A program made the position numbers and the translations under genes. A stretch of 64,000 nucleotides of DNA, from assembly GCF_003315595.1 (NCBI RefSeq), contig NZ_QNQU01000003.1, positions 248,001-312,000 of the forward strand, read 5' to 3'. Below are positions 50,680 to 59,910 of the stretch, piece by piece. Under the pieces are notes generated by a model. It had not been told where the DNA came from and did no database searches. It was given only the letters and a program-made list of their open reading frames with translations. The stretch is from Pedobacter miscanthi. Lineage in GTDB: Bacteria > Bacteroidota > Bacteroidia > Sphingobacteriales > Sphingobacteriaceae. Positions within the stretch are counted from its first letter, which is position 1; each line of letters starts with the position of its first letter.

Positions 50680-53600
50680 ATGTACAAAATTTATATCAGA
50701 ATTTTATGTACGCATCGACGCTACATTCCTAAATTGCTATTAATTATGAAGTTAGTTACGGTCATATTGCTTGCCTCGTTAATGCAGGTAAGTGCAGCTT
50801 CATTTGGCCAGCTGGTTACATTAAAGGAAAATAATGTAACATTGGAGAAAATGTTCAAAGAAATCAGACAACAAGCTGGTTACGATGTTCTATTATCTAC
50901 CAATAAAATAAAAAGTACCACAACAATTAATGCGGACTTCAATAATGCAACCATTGATGAAGTAATGCGGAAAATAATTTCGGGGATAGATTTAACCTAT
51001 ACAATTGAGGATAAGACTATTCTAATCAGACCCATAGAGAAATCACTATTTGATAAAGTTGTTGACTACTTTGCCGAAGTTAAGGTAACTGGTAAAGTAA
51101 GAGACAAAAATGGAAATGCTTTACCAGGCGTAAGTGTTAAAGAAAAAGGAGTATCAAATGGAGTATCAACAAACAGTTCAGGAGATTATACAATCAGTGT
51201 AAACGATCGTGGAACTTTGGTTTTCAGTTATGTTGGTTATAAAACTATCGAAGTGGCAATAAATGGCAAAACAAGTGTCAACGTAACTCTAGAGGAGGAT
51301 GCTGCGCTGCTAAACGAAGTTGTAATCACAGGTATGGGTACACAGGTTGATAAACGCACATTTACAGGGGCTACCTCAAATTTAAGGGTCGCCGATGCAG
51401 AAATAGGTGGTTTGCCCGATCCAAGTAGGATGTTAGATGGTAAAGTTGCCGGTGTTGTGGTTCAAAATACCTCAGGTACATTTGGTACCGCACCTAAAAT
51501 CAGGGTTCGTGGTGCAACTTCTATTTATGGAAGTTCTAAACCACTTTGGGTTGTTGATGGTGTGATTTTAGAAGATGTGGCCGACGTAAGTTCCGACGCT
51601 TTATCATCGGGTGATGCCTTAACCTTAATCAGTTCGGCTGTAGGTGGTTTAAACTCAAACGATATTGAGTCGTTCCAGATTTTAAAGGATGGTGCTGCTA
51701 CCTCTATCTATGGTGCTAAAGGTATGGGTGGGGTAATTGTTGTAACAACCAAAAGGGGTAAAAATGGTGTAAGTTCTTTCAACTATGTATCAGAATTTAC
51801 AACCAGGGCAACACCTTCTTACAATAACTTTAACATCATGAACTCTCAGGAACAAATGGGTGTTTACCAGATGTTGGAGCAAAGAGGTTGGTTAAATAAC
51901 TCTTCAGTTGCCAATGCATCTAGCAGTGGTGTTTATGGAAAGATGTATCAATTAATCAATTCTGGTCAGCTTCTAAATACACAGGAATCTAAAAATGCTT
52001 ATTTAAGAGAAGCTGAATACAGAAATACCGACTGGTTTGATCAGTTATTCAGTAATGCTGTTGCGCAAAATCACTCCATCAGTATTAGCTCTGGTAGTGA
52101 AAAAGCACAATATTATTCATCTTTAAGTGCAATTAGCGATCCAGGATGGTCTAAACAAAGTAAATTCAAAAGATATACGGCAAACTTTAATGCCACCTAT
52201 AATTTACGCGACGACTTAAAATTAACCTTACTTTCTAACGGATCATACCGTGATCAGAGAGCGCCTGGTACTTTAGCTGGTCGTACAGATGCTGTTTTTG
52301 GTAGAATACTTCGTGATTTTGACATCAATCCATTCTCGTTTGCCTTAAATTCATCAAGAACATTAGATCCAAATGAAACTTATGTCAGAAATTATGCGCC
52401 ATTCAATATTCTGAAAGAACTGGATAATAACTATATTGATTTAAATGTTGCTGATGTTAAGTTTCAGGGTGAAATCAACTGGAAAGCCTTAAAAACGTTA
52501 AACTTTAGTTTTCTTGCTTCAACCAGGTATCAACAAACCTCACAACAGCACTATATCAAGGATGAATCTAACCAGGCAATGGCCTACAGGGCAATGGGTA
52601 CAACGATCATAAGAGATGCCAACCCATTATTGTATACAGATCCTAGTGTATTATATGCTGTTCCGGTTTCAATTTTACCATCAGGTGGTATTTACAACCG
52701 TACAGATAATAAATTAACGAGTAACGATTTCCGTTTAATTGGCCAATACAATGAAACTTTTGGCGAAAAACACACGATTGACTTCGTGGGTGGATCAACC
52801 TTAAGTAATATCACCAGAAATAACAACTTTAACAGGGGTTGGGGTTTACAATATGGCTTAGGTGAGATTCCTTTTACCGATTATCGTATTTTTAAAAGAG
52901 CTGCTGAAGAAAACACCAATTATTTCTCGGTTGGAAACACCAGAAGTAAAGAGGTGGCATTTTTTGGTGAAGCGGCTTACACTTACGATAATAAATACAC
53001 CATTAAAGCAACCGGAAGGTACGAAGGTTCTAACCGTTTAGGTAAAGCTACTTCTGCCAGATGGATGCCAACCTGGAGCGTATCAGGATTGTGGAATGTA
53101 ATGGAAGAAAAATTCTTTAAAGACCTGAATACACCGTTTTCTAGCTTATCATTAAAAGGTTCTTATGGTTTATCGGCCAATAGAGGACCGAATTATGTAA
53201 CCAACTCACAGGCTATTTACAGCAGCTACACGCCATGGAGACCTACACCTGGTGATAAAGAAGTTGGTTTACAACTTGATAATTTAGAGAACTCGGAATT
53301 AACTTACGAGAAAAAACACGAGATCAACATCGGTACAAGTTTTGGTTTATTCAAAAACAGAATTGCGGTAGATGTAGACTGGTATAAGCGAAATAACTTC
53401 GACCTTATCGGTATCGTAAATACACAAGGTTTAGGTGGTGAAATTACCAAATATGGTAACGTTGCCGATATGAAATCGAGCGGTATTGAGGTAAGTCTTG
53501 CTGCTACCATCATTAAAAACAAAGATTTCTCTTGGACTTCTAACTTTATCTACACGCACACGCAAAATAAAGTTACCAAATCAGAAAATAATGCAAGGGT

Positions 53601-54312
53601 TATTGATTTAATTACCGGACAAGGTTATGGCCGTCAGGGTTATGCAGCACGTTCGTTATTTTCAATCCCATTTGTAAAATTACAGGATGATGGTTTACCG
53701 GTATTTACCAATAGCGATGGTTCTGAAACCGTTACTGGTGTATATTTGCAAAACAGAGATAAAACAGATTTCCTTAAATATGAAGGTACTTTGGAGCCAA
53801 CAGACTTAGGAAGTTTTGGTAATATATTCTCTTATAAAGCATTCAAATTAAACGTGTTCCTTACTTATTCTTATGGTAACGTAGTACGTTTAGATCCAGC
53901 CTTTAAAACAGGTTATTCTGATTTAGATGCAACTACCAGAGAATTTTTTGATGCCTGGACTGTTCCTGGTGATGAGTTGAGAACCAATATACCAGTAATT
54001 TTAGATTCGAGATATATCAGGAACGACTCTGATTATGGAATCGCTTACAACTCTTATAATTACTCTAGTGCAACTGTTGCTAAAGGTGATTTTGTTAGGT
54101 TGAAAGATATTTCTTTATCATACGATTTCCCTAAAGATAAATTAGCCAAAATAGGCCTTGCCTCTGCAGGATTGCGTGTTAATGCAACAAACTTATGGTT
54201 GCTTTATGCCGATAAGAAACTTAACGGACAAGATCCTGAATTTGCAAATGCGGGTGGTGTAGCCATGCCATTGCCAAAACAATACACCTTAACATTAAGA
54301 GTTGGATTTTAA
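50680..54312 (+). CDS. SusC-type TonB-dependent transporter with N-terminal STN domain
   Basis: This 1210-residue protein has a long signal region (start ATG 50680 fits the usual RRYIPKLLLIMKL pattern of Pedobacter SusC proteins) and then a secretin/TonB short N-terminal (STN) domain at about residues 45-110. This is the domain that talks to FecR. A carboxypeptidase-regulatory-like domain follows (VTGKVRDKNGNALPGVSVKE), the plug with the SusC signature (IRVRGATSIYGSSKPLWVVDG, GGVIVVTTKRG), and the barrel ending TLTLRVGF. It imports an unknown nutrient with its SusD partner, and its own expression is likely under FecI/FecR control. Confidence 0.95.
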   Translation: MYKIYIRILCTHRRYIPKLLLIMKLVTVILLASLMQVSAASFGQLVTLKENNVTLEKMFKEIRQQAGYDVLLSTNKIKSTTTINADFNNATIDEVMRKIISGIDLTYTIEDKTILIRPIEKSLFDKVVDYFAEVKVTGKVRDKNGNALPGVSVKEKGVSNGVSTNSSGDYTISVNDRGTLVFSYVGYKTIEVAINGKTSVNVTLEEDAALLNEVVITGMGTQVDKRTFTGATSNLRVADAEIGGLPDPSRMLDGKVAGVVVQNTSGTFGTAPKIRVRGATSIYGSSKPLWVVDGVILEDVADVSSDALSSGDALTLISSAVGGLNSNDIESFQILKDGAATSIYGAKGMGGVIVVTTKRGKNGVSSFNYVSEFTTRATPSYNNFNIMNSQEQMGVYQMLEQRGWLNNSSVANASSSGVYGKMYQLINSGQLLNTQESKNAYLREAEYRNTDWFDQLFSNAVAQNHSISISSGSEKAQYYSSLSAISDPGWSKQSKFKRYTANFNATYNLRDDLKLTLLSNGSYRDQRAPGTLAGRTDAVFGRILRDFDINPFSFALNSSRTLDPNETYVRNYAPFNILKELDNNYIDLNVADVKFQGEINWKALKTLNFSFLASTRYQQTSQQHYIKDESNQAMAYRAMGTTIIRDANPLLYTDPSVLYAVPVSILPSGGIYNRTDNKLTSNDFRLIGQYNETFGEKHTIDFVGGSTLSNITRNNNFNRGWGLQYGLGEIPFTDYRIFKRAAEENTNYFSVGNTRSKEVAFFGEAAYTYDNKYTIKATGRYEGSNRLGKATSARWMPTWSVSGLWNVMEEKFFKDLNTPFSSLSLKGSYGLSANRGPNYVTNSQAIYSSYTPWRPTPGDKEVGLQLDNLENSELTYEKKHEINIGTSFGLFKNRIAVDVDWYKRNNFDLIGIVNTQGLGGEITKYGNVADMKSSGIEVSLAATIIKNKDFSWTSNFIYTHTQNKVTKSENNARVIDLITGQGYGRQGYAARSLFSIPFVKLQDDGLPVFTNSDGSETVTGVYLQNRDKTDFLKYEGTLEPTDLGSFGNIFSYKAFKLNVFLTYSYGNVVRLDPAFKTGYSDLDATTREFFDAWTVPGDELRTNIPVILDSRYIRNDSDYGIAYNSYNYSSATVAKGDFVRLKDISLSYDFPKDKLAKIGLASAGLRVNATNLWLLYADKKLNGQDPEFANAGGVAMPLPKQYTLTLRVGF

Positions 54313-54315
54313 TTA

Positions 54316-55914
54316 ATGACATTTAAGATGAAAAATAAATATTTATTTGTAGCCATTGGTGTAATTACAAGCTTAGGTATTTCTTCATGTAAGAAATACC
54401 TGGATGTATTACCAGATAATAGAGCAGAATTAAATACTACTGAGAAGATTGCCAAAATGCTGGTTTCTGCCTATCCACAAAATTCGTACGTTTTGGCAAC
54501 CGAATTGTCTTCAGATAATGTTGACGATTACGGAGAATCGAATCCTTATGGCGACAGAATGTCGTCGCAGATATTTAACTGGCAAGACGTAACTGAAACC
54601 AACAATGACGGTATTGATGTTTTATGGGGTTCATGCTATAGTGCTATTGCCAGTGCCAATGCTGCACTAGCAGCCATTGAAGAACAAGGTAACCCCGCAT
54701 CTCTTTCTGCACAAAGGGGGGAAGCATTGGTTGCAAGAGCATACGGACACTTTTTATTGGTGAACATTTTTGCGCAGCATTATTCACCTACAAAATCAAC
54801 AACCGATTTAGGTGTAACTTACATGACCAAGTCTGAAACTACCCTAAATCCTAAATACACTAGAAATACAGTTGCTGAGGTATACGATTTAATGATCAAA
54901 GATTTGGAGGCTGGCCTTCCATTAATTAATGATGCATCTTACGTAAGTGCTAATGCAGCTAAATTCCATTTTAATAAGTCGGCTGCAAATGCTTTTGCTG
55001 CAAGGTTATTTCTGTATAAAGGCGATTGGCAAAAAGCAATTGACTATGCTACTGCTTCTTTCAGTAATGCACCTTCTGCTTACTTAAGAGACTGGGCATA
55101 TATTTCAACTTTTAGTGCAAATTTTGGAAATACTTCAAGAGAGTACAATGCCAGTTCTATTAAAGCTAATTTTTTAATCAATACACCTGCTTCTAATATT
55201 GGGATTCAATTTGGGCCTTATTATGATGGTAGCCGCTATTCTCATGGCAGGTATATTGCCGACAGGGAAACGGTTTTAACATTAAGAACACCACATGGTA
55301 CTTACACTGGGGCTCCTGGTTACAGGATCAGAACCTATGTTTATTCTGGTGCAAACTTAGATAAGGTTTTATTGCCACACGATTCTTATCAGTTTGAGAT
55401 TACAGATCCTGTTGCAGGTTTTGGTTTCAGACATGGTGTATTTGCATCATTCACAGCAGAAGAGGCTATACTTACCAGAGCAGAAGCTAATATCATGTTG
55501 AAAAATTATTCAGCAGCAGTTGCCGATATGCAACTTTTTGTAAGCAATACCTATACAGTTGCTAATCCGGTTGTTTCTGAAACTTCTATTAATAACTGGG
55601 CTAACGGAATGGCGTATTCAACTGCGGCAGTATCAACGGCTAAAAAGAAATTTAATGCCGAATTCCCAATTGAAGCCGGTACGCAGGAAAATATGCTTCA
55701 TGCAGTATTGTACTATAAAAGGATAGAAACTTTACACACTGGTTTACGCTGGTTTGATGTAAAACGTTACGGAATTGAAATCACCAGACGTACTATTGTT
55801 GCCGGTGCAGTTGGTCCTATTAGTACTAATACCCTGGTAGTTAGAGATAATAGAAGGGCATTACAATTGCCTCAAGATGTAATAAGTTCTGGTTTAACAC
55901 CTAATCCAAGATAA
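54316..55914 (+). CDS. SusD/RagB-family nutrient-binding lipoprotein
   Basis: This 532-residue lipoprotein has a signal ending GISSC. The ATG at 54328 (MKNKYLFVAIG) is an alternative start and gives the more usual signal peptide. It shows the SusD organisation: LVARAYGHFLLVNIFAQHY for the N-terminal part and EEAILTRAEANIMLKNYSAA, YYKRIETLHTGLRWFDVKRYG and LQLPQDVI for the C-terminal part. It begins three bases after susC and would form the lid over that transporter. Ligand unknown. Confidence 0.95.
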   Translation: MTFKMKNKYLFVAIGVITSLGISSCKKYLDVLPDNRAELNTTEKIAKMLVSAYPQNSYVLATELSSDNVDDYGESNPYGDRMSSQIFNWQDVTETNNDGIDVLWGSCYSAIASANAALAAIEEQGNPASLSAQRGEALVARAYGHFLLVNIFAQHYSPTKSTTDLGVTYMTKSETTLNPKYTRNTVAEVYDLMIKDLEAGLPLINDASYVSANAAKFHFNKSAANAFAARLFLYKGDWQKAIDYATASFSNAPSAYLRDWAYISTFSANFGNTSREYNASSIKANFLINTPASNIGIQFGPYYDGSRYSHGRYIADRETVLTLRTPHGTYTGAPGYRIRTYVYSGANLDKVLLPHDSYQFEITDPVAGFGFRHGVFASFTAEEAILTRAEANIMLKNYSAAVADMQLFVSNTYTVANPVVSETSINNWANGMAYSTAAVSTAKKKFNAEFPIEAGTQENMLHAVLYYKRIETLHTGLRWFDVKRYGIEITRRTIVAGAVGPISTNTLVVRDNRRALQLPQDVISSGLTPNPR

Positions 55915-55916
55915 AC

Positions 55917-56810
55917 ATGAAATTCGTAAAATTTTATACCGTCCTATTTGCAAGCACGTTAATGATTACTGCTTGTAATAAAGAAAAGTTGGATCCAAAC
56001 AGTGTTTTTGTTGATTCGACTATTGAGAAAAATCCATTAGATAATTACATCTACAATAATTACGTGTTAAATTATAACATCGATATTTTATACAAGTTTG
56101 TAGATAAGGAATCTGATCAAAACTATAACTTGCTTCCTGCCAGTTATAATAGCTCGATCCGATTAACCAAATTATTTAAATATTTAGGCTTTGAACCTTA
56201 TGATGACATCACAGGTAGCAAAGCATTTATTAAAAGGTATTTTCCAAAAGTGATTAATTACATTGGAGAAGCCGCTTATAGAAATAATGGTACCAAAATT
56301 TTGGGTACAGCAGAAGGTGCGAAGAAAATAACACTTTATGAAGTAAACAGATTAACTGCTACTACAGGTGCTAACGCTGATTTTTTAACAGACAGTTATT
56401 TTCACACCATTCACCATGAATTTCAGCACATTTTAAATCAAACTACAGAGTTTCCTACAAGTTTCAGATCAATTTCTGGAAACACTTATGTAGATGATCT
56501 TTGGGTTTCAAACTGGGCTACACCAGGAGCAGCAATTGCGGCAGGTTTTATATCACCTTATGCGAGCAGTTCTGATAAAGAAGATTTCGCTGAACTTTAC
56601 TCGTTTTACATTACATTATCCGCAACCCAGTTTAATGCAATGTTAAATGTTACAGGTAGTACTGCTGCGGGCAGAACCATTATCAACAATAAAATCGTAG
56701 CGGTTAAAAACTATATGTTATCGGTTTGGAATATTGATATGGATTTATTAAGGGCTAATATTATAGCCAGAAAAGCCAACTTAGTCAATTTCGATCAAAC
56801 AACATTATAA
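55917..56810 (+). CDS. SusCD-associated zinc metallohydrolase lipoprotein
   Basis: This 297-residue lipoprotein (lipobox ITAC) has a gluzincin-type motif HEFQH at His167, Glu168 and His171, in the context HTIHHEFQHILNQ. A further acidic residue near KEDFAELYSFY may complete the zinc site. It matches the family of HExxH lipoproteins that accompany SusCD pairs in Bacteroidota (putative zinc-binding metallopeptidase, Mx1 type, described as substrate-import-associated). It probably trims a peptide or other substrate at the cell surface before import; that is inference from position. It follows susD by two bases. Confidence 0.88.
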   Translation: MKFVKFYTVLFASTLMITACNKEKLDPNSVFVDSTIEKNPLDNYIYNNYVLNYNIDILYKFVDKESDQNYNLLPASYNSSIRLTKLFKYLGFEPYDDITGSKAFIKRYFPKVINYIGEAAYRNNGTKILGTAEGAKKITLYEVNRLTATTGANADFLTDSYFHTIHHEFQHILNQTTEFPTSFRSISGNTYVDDLWVSNWATPGAAIAAGFISPYASSSDKEDFAELYSFYITLSATQFNAMLNVTGSTAAGRTIINNKIVAVKNYMLSVWNIDMDLLRANIIARKANLVNFDQTTL

Positions 56811-56821
56811 GTTATTATATT

Positions 56822-57625
56822 ATGAAAAGAAATTATTATTTATTGTTATTGATACCATGTTTTCTTTTTGCCGCTTGCGATAAAAAGAGAGAACGGGTAT
56901 TTGAAGATAGTCCAACCGAACGGTTGAATGCCGCGGTGGCCAATGCACAAACCATCCTGAAAAGTAAGCCTAACGGCTGGATTATGCAGTATTTCCCAGG
57001 AGATAATGCACAATATGGTGGTGCTAATCTTTTTGTAAACTTTACATCAAACGCCGATGTCAATGTACAAGCTGATTATGTATCAAGTAATGTAACCAGT
57101 ACTTATAAGGTTTACCCTGGTGCCGGACCAATTTTAACTTTCGATACTTATAACTCGATTTTCGGTTTTTTTGCAGCGCCTGGTGCAATTTCTCAGCAAG
57201 TTAATAATGATGTTGGCTTAGGCGGTGATATCGAGTTCTTAGTAATGAAAGCTACAGCAGACTCGGTAATTTTAAAAGGCAGAAAAAGAGGCAATCGTAT
57301 TGTATTGGTACCTATGCCAGCGGGTTCAGCTACGGTAATTACCAATTACAAAACTTCATATGCTCGTTTCTATAGTCCTAATTCATATCGATTTGAAACT
57401 GCAAAAGGTCAAACCGAATTAGAATTTGGCTGGTTTAATAGTTTGCTTTCAATGACTACAACTTATTCAGTAAGGGCAACAGAAACCGGCGTATCTTTTT
57501 ATGCTGAATCTGAAATTGATGGTATTAAGTTTAAAGATTTAACTTATAAGCCAGCCACAACTGCTTATCCTAATGGTTATTATGATAATGCTGCAGGAAC
57601 TGTAAAACTGGTTCCGGTATTTTAA
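56822..57625 (+). CDS. DUF4302 lipoprotein
   Basis: This 267-residue lipoprotein (lipobox FAAC) has the DUF4302 features: a polar N-terminal segment ERLNAAVANAQTILKSKPNGWIMQYFPGD, then a beta-rich domain with ILTFDTYNSIFGFFAAP, GDIEFLVMKATADSVILKGRKRGNRIVLVPMP and a C-terminal DLTYKP. DUF4302 genes commonly follow SusCD and HExxH lipoprotein genes; function is unknown. It lies 11 bases after the metallohydrolase and ends the operon before a strong terminator. Confidence 0.85.
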   Translation: MKRNYYLLLLIPCFLFAACDKKRERVFEDSPTERLNAAVANAQTILKSKPNGWIMQYFPGDNAQYGGANLFVNFTSNADVNVQADYVSSNVTSTYKVYPGAGPILTFDTYNSIFGFFAAPGAISQQVNNDVGLGGDIEFLVMKATADSVILKGRKRGNRIVLVPMPAGSATVITNYKTSYARFYSPNSYRFETAKGQTELEFGWFNSLLSMTTTYSVRATETGVSFYAESEIDGIKFKDLTYKPATTAYPNGYYDNAAGTVKLVPVF

Positions 57626-57642
57626 ACTTATCACAATCCTGT

Positions 57643-57673
57643 AAAGATCTCCGCCACTTGTGCGGAGATCTTT
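57643..57673 (+). terminator. Intrinsic terminator closing the FecI-SusCD operon
   Basis: AAAGATCTCCGC (57643-57654) pairs perfectly with GCGGAGATCTTT (57662-57673) around CACTTGT. It is followed by ATC TTAAAATTTTTG. Confidence 0.85.
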
Positions 57674-57707
57674 ATCTTAAAATTTTTGCTAACCCAGATC
57701 TTCTTTA

Positions 57708-58041
57708 ATGAAAACAATAATTTTTCAGATAATGAGCTATCTCATTTTTATTTCCAATCATATCTGCTTTTTATTGATCAGGGAAAAACCCATTTCTCAG
57801 TTTTGATGGGAGCTAACATAATATTGGCATTGATCGTGATTTTGTTAGGCTTGTATGACTATCAGCTTCATTATAAAAAACAGGAGGGGTCAGTGTTTCG
57901 TTTGGCCTGCTTTTTATCCTGAATATTACGATGTGGGCATTCAATGGTGCCTATCTGTTCGTCGCCATCAATGCCGTATTATGGATCGCTTTCTTTTTAT
58001 TTAAGAAACACCTTGTAGTGAAAGAAAATTTGGCAGGGTAA
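57708..58041 (+). pseudogene. Frameshifted small membrane protein gene
   Basis: Three pieces in different frames make one plausible membrane protein. The N-terminal piece starts at ATG 57708 (MKTIIFQIMSYLIFISN), then a shift leads to a frame with SVLMGANIILALIVILLGLY and YDYQLHYKKQEG, and after the run GGAGGGG (57883-57889) another shift enters VSVSFGLLFILNITMWAFNG followed by LWIAFFLFKKH and a stop at 58039-58041. A single extra G in the G-run would join the last two pieces. The broken frames suggest decay or, for the G-run, a sequencing error. No homologue is recognised. Confidence 0.45.
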
Positions 58042-58075
58042 TTTAGAGAAATATTCAAGCTCTCATAAATAGGAA

Positions 58076-58104
58076 AGCCTCACCCTAAAAAGTGAGGTTT
58101 TTTT
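58076..58104 (+). terminator. Intrinsic terminator
   Basis: AGCCTCAC (58076-58083) pairs with GTGAGGT (58092-58098) with a seven-base T-run directly after. It closes the decayed gene region. Confidence 0.8.
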
Positions 58105-58155
58105 ATGACATAATTTTTAAACCCCTCCATGCGTTTATTCTTATATTTGTAATCC

Positions 58156-58428
58156 ATGAAGAAGAAAGCAATTTTTATCCTGTTTGTGCTGGTATTTACC
58201 TGTGCTATAAGTCCTAATGTAAATGCACAATGTGCCATGTGTAGCATTAACGCCGAGCAGGGTGCTAAAAATGGCAATACGCAAACCGCAGGTTTAAATA
58301 CTGGCGTATTGTACCTGTTATCTGTACCTTATTTAATGGCGGTAATTGTGGGTGTGGTTTGGTACAAAAAATACCGTAAAAAGAATATCCACCTCAACAT
58401 GAAGAAAGAACCTTTTAACTTAAATTAA
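58156..58428 (+). CDS. Small signal-peptide/membrane protein with CxxC motif
   Basis: This 90-residue protein has a cleavable signal (MKKKAIFILFVLVFTCA with NAQ) followed by CAMCSINAEQG, a CxxC motif, then a GLNTGVLYLLSVPYLMAVIVGVVWYKKYRKK membrane helix. Such small proteins recur in Bacteroidota next to DUF983 genes, as I recall; function unknown. The DUF983 gene begins five bases after its stop, so the pair is likely co-translated. Confidence 0.65.
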   Translation: MKKKAIFILFVLVFTCAISPNVNAQCAMCSINAEQGAKNGNTQTAGLNTGVLYLLSVPYLMAVIVGVVWYKKYRKKNIHLNMKKEPFNLN

Positions 58429-58432
58429 AAGA

Positions 58433-58828
58433 GTGCAGGGCCAAACTTCAAAGTTATATGCCATTGTGCATTGTAAATGCCCGCATTGCCGTAGGGGATC
58501 TATTTTTACCGGCACCATGTATGGCTGGAACATTCAGCATACCAAAGAAATCTGCGGTCATTGTGCACAGCGTATCGAGATTGAACCCGGTTACTTTTAT
58601 GCCGCCATGTATGTAAGTTATGCCATGAACGTAATCGAAATGCTTCTGGCCAGTTTCATTACTTATTTGTTTTTCGGACCGCTTACCGATGCTACTTTCT
58701 GGCATTACCTCATCGTTATTTTTGCTGGCTGTTTTATCCTGTACCCCTTTAATTACCGGTATTCGAGGATCATATTGCTTCATATTTTATCGCCGAATAT
58801 AAAGTACAAGCCGTATTACGATAAGTGA
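58433..58828 (+). CDS. DUF983 membrane protein (GTG start)
   Basis: The frame is best started at GTG 58433, because the next in-frame ATG lies after the first zinc motif. The 131-residue protein has a zinc-ribbon-like pair: HCKCPHCRRG and ICGHCAQRIE, which is the DUF983 hallmark, and then two membrane helices. Function is unknown in the family. It is coupled to the CxxC protein upstream. Confidence 0.75.
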   Translation: MQGQTSKLYAIVHCKCPHCRRGSIFTGTMYGWNIQHTKEICGHCAQRIEIEPGYFYAAMYVSYAMNVIEMLLASFITYLFFGPLTDATFWHYLIVIFAGCFILYPFNYRYSRIILLHILSPNIKYKPYYDK

Positions 58829-59086
58829 TATTGGTTAATTGTTTAAATTGTATAAATCGGTTAACTGTTGGTTTGGCGTGAATTAACCAATTTGCAGTTC
58901 ACAATTTGCAGTTACCAATGAACAAATGACAAGTGAACGAATAAACCAATTGGCTGTTCGCAATTCCCAATAAACAAATTACGAATGAGGCAATCGCCAA
59001 TGAACAAATAACAAATTACGAATGACCAATAAACATTTTGCAACGATTAACCAATTAACCGCTTAACCAGTTAACCATAAAACTGT
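58829..59086. repeat. Low-complexity TTAACCAATT-type spacer
   Basis: This 258-base gap is a long series of diverged words such as TTAACCAATTTGCAG, AACAAATGAC, AATGAACAAATAACAAATTACG and ATTAACCGCTTAACCAG. It codes for nothing. Similar spacers occur at 30000-30120, 59750-59910 and 60751-60870. Confidence 0.6.
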
Positions 59087-59749
59087 ATGCTTAAAAAAGA
59101 AACATTAAACTTTATAAAAAACGTTGCCGAAAACAATAATCGCGAATGGTTTGCAGCAAACAAAGATGTATACGAAGCTGCAAAGGCCGATGTGCTTGAA
59201 CTTGTTGCAAGTTTAATTCCTGAGCTGGCCAAGATAGATCCGTTACTTTCGGCAGAGGCCGATCCTAGAAAGAGCCTGTTGCGCATTTACCGGGATGTAC
59301 GTTTCAGTAAAAACAAAGACCCTTATAAAAACAACTTCGGTATCTGGTTTTCGGCCAAAAGCAAGGGTGGCAATGAACCGGGCTATTATCTACACATTCA
59401 ACCCGGCAAAGGTTTTCTGGCAGGTGGTTACTGGATGCCTGAAGCACCACATTTAAAACTTATCCGGCAGGAAATTGATTATAACATCGGCGATTTTAAA
59501 GAAATCATCAATGAAAAAGATTTTAAGAAAAACTTTAAGCTGGGTGTTGATAACGCATTAAAGAATGCCCCAAAAGGTTATGACCCCGCAGATCCTAACA
59601 TCGAATTTTTAAAGTTGAAAAGCTTCGAAGCCATTACAAAAATTGATGATGAAGAATTTTTAAAACCAAACCTCGTTAATAAGTTGATAAGTTCTTTTAA
59701 AACAGTACAACCTTTAGTTGCATTTTTACGGAACGCCATTGAGCAGTAA
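59087..59749 (+). CDS. DUF2461 protein
   Basis: This 220-residue cytosolic protein has the DUF2461 (TIGR02453) pattern: ETLNFIKNVAENNNREWFAANKDVYE, DPRKSLLRIYRDVRFSKNKDPYKNNFGIWF, and GYYLHIQPGKGFLAGGYWMPEA. Function is unknown, and no catalytic site is agreed. It stands alone between low-complexity spacers. Confidence 0.9.
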   Translation: MLKKETLNFIKNVAENNNREWFAANKDVYEAAKADVLELVASLIPELAKIDPLLSAEADPRKSLLRIYRDVRFSKNKDPYKNNFGIWFSAKSKGGNEPGYYLHIQPGKGFLAGGYWMPEAPHLKLIRQEIDYNIGDFKEIINEKDFKKNFKLGVDNALKNAPKGYDPADPNIEFLKLKSFEAITKIDDEEFLKPNLVNKLISSFKTVQPLVAFLRNAIEQ

Positions 59750-59910
59750 TAATCAATAACCAATTTGCAATAAATAATTAAGAACCAAAAAGTAATTTCG
59801 AAGCAATACTTTCTTAATACTTGCTACTTAATACTTGCTACTGAATACTCGCTACTAAATACTTGATACCTAATACTCGAACCTAACACTAAACCCTGAA
59901 AATAAAAACA
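59750..59910. repeat. Low-complexity ACTTGCTACTTAATA-type spacer
   Basis: About 59820-59890 is a run of diverged copies of ACTTGCTACTTAATACT (CTACTGAATACTCG, CTACTAAATACTTG, GATACCTAATACTCG). It is not coding. Confidence 0.6.
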
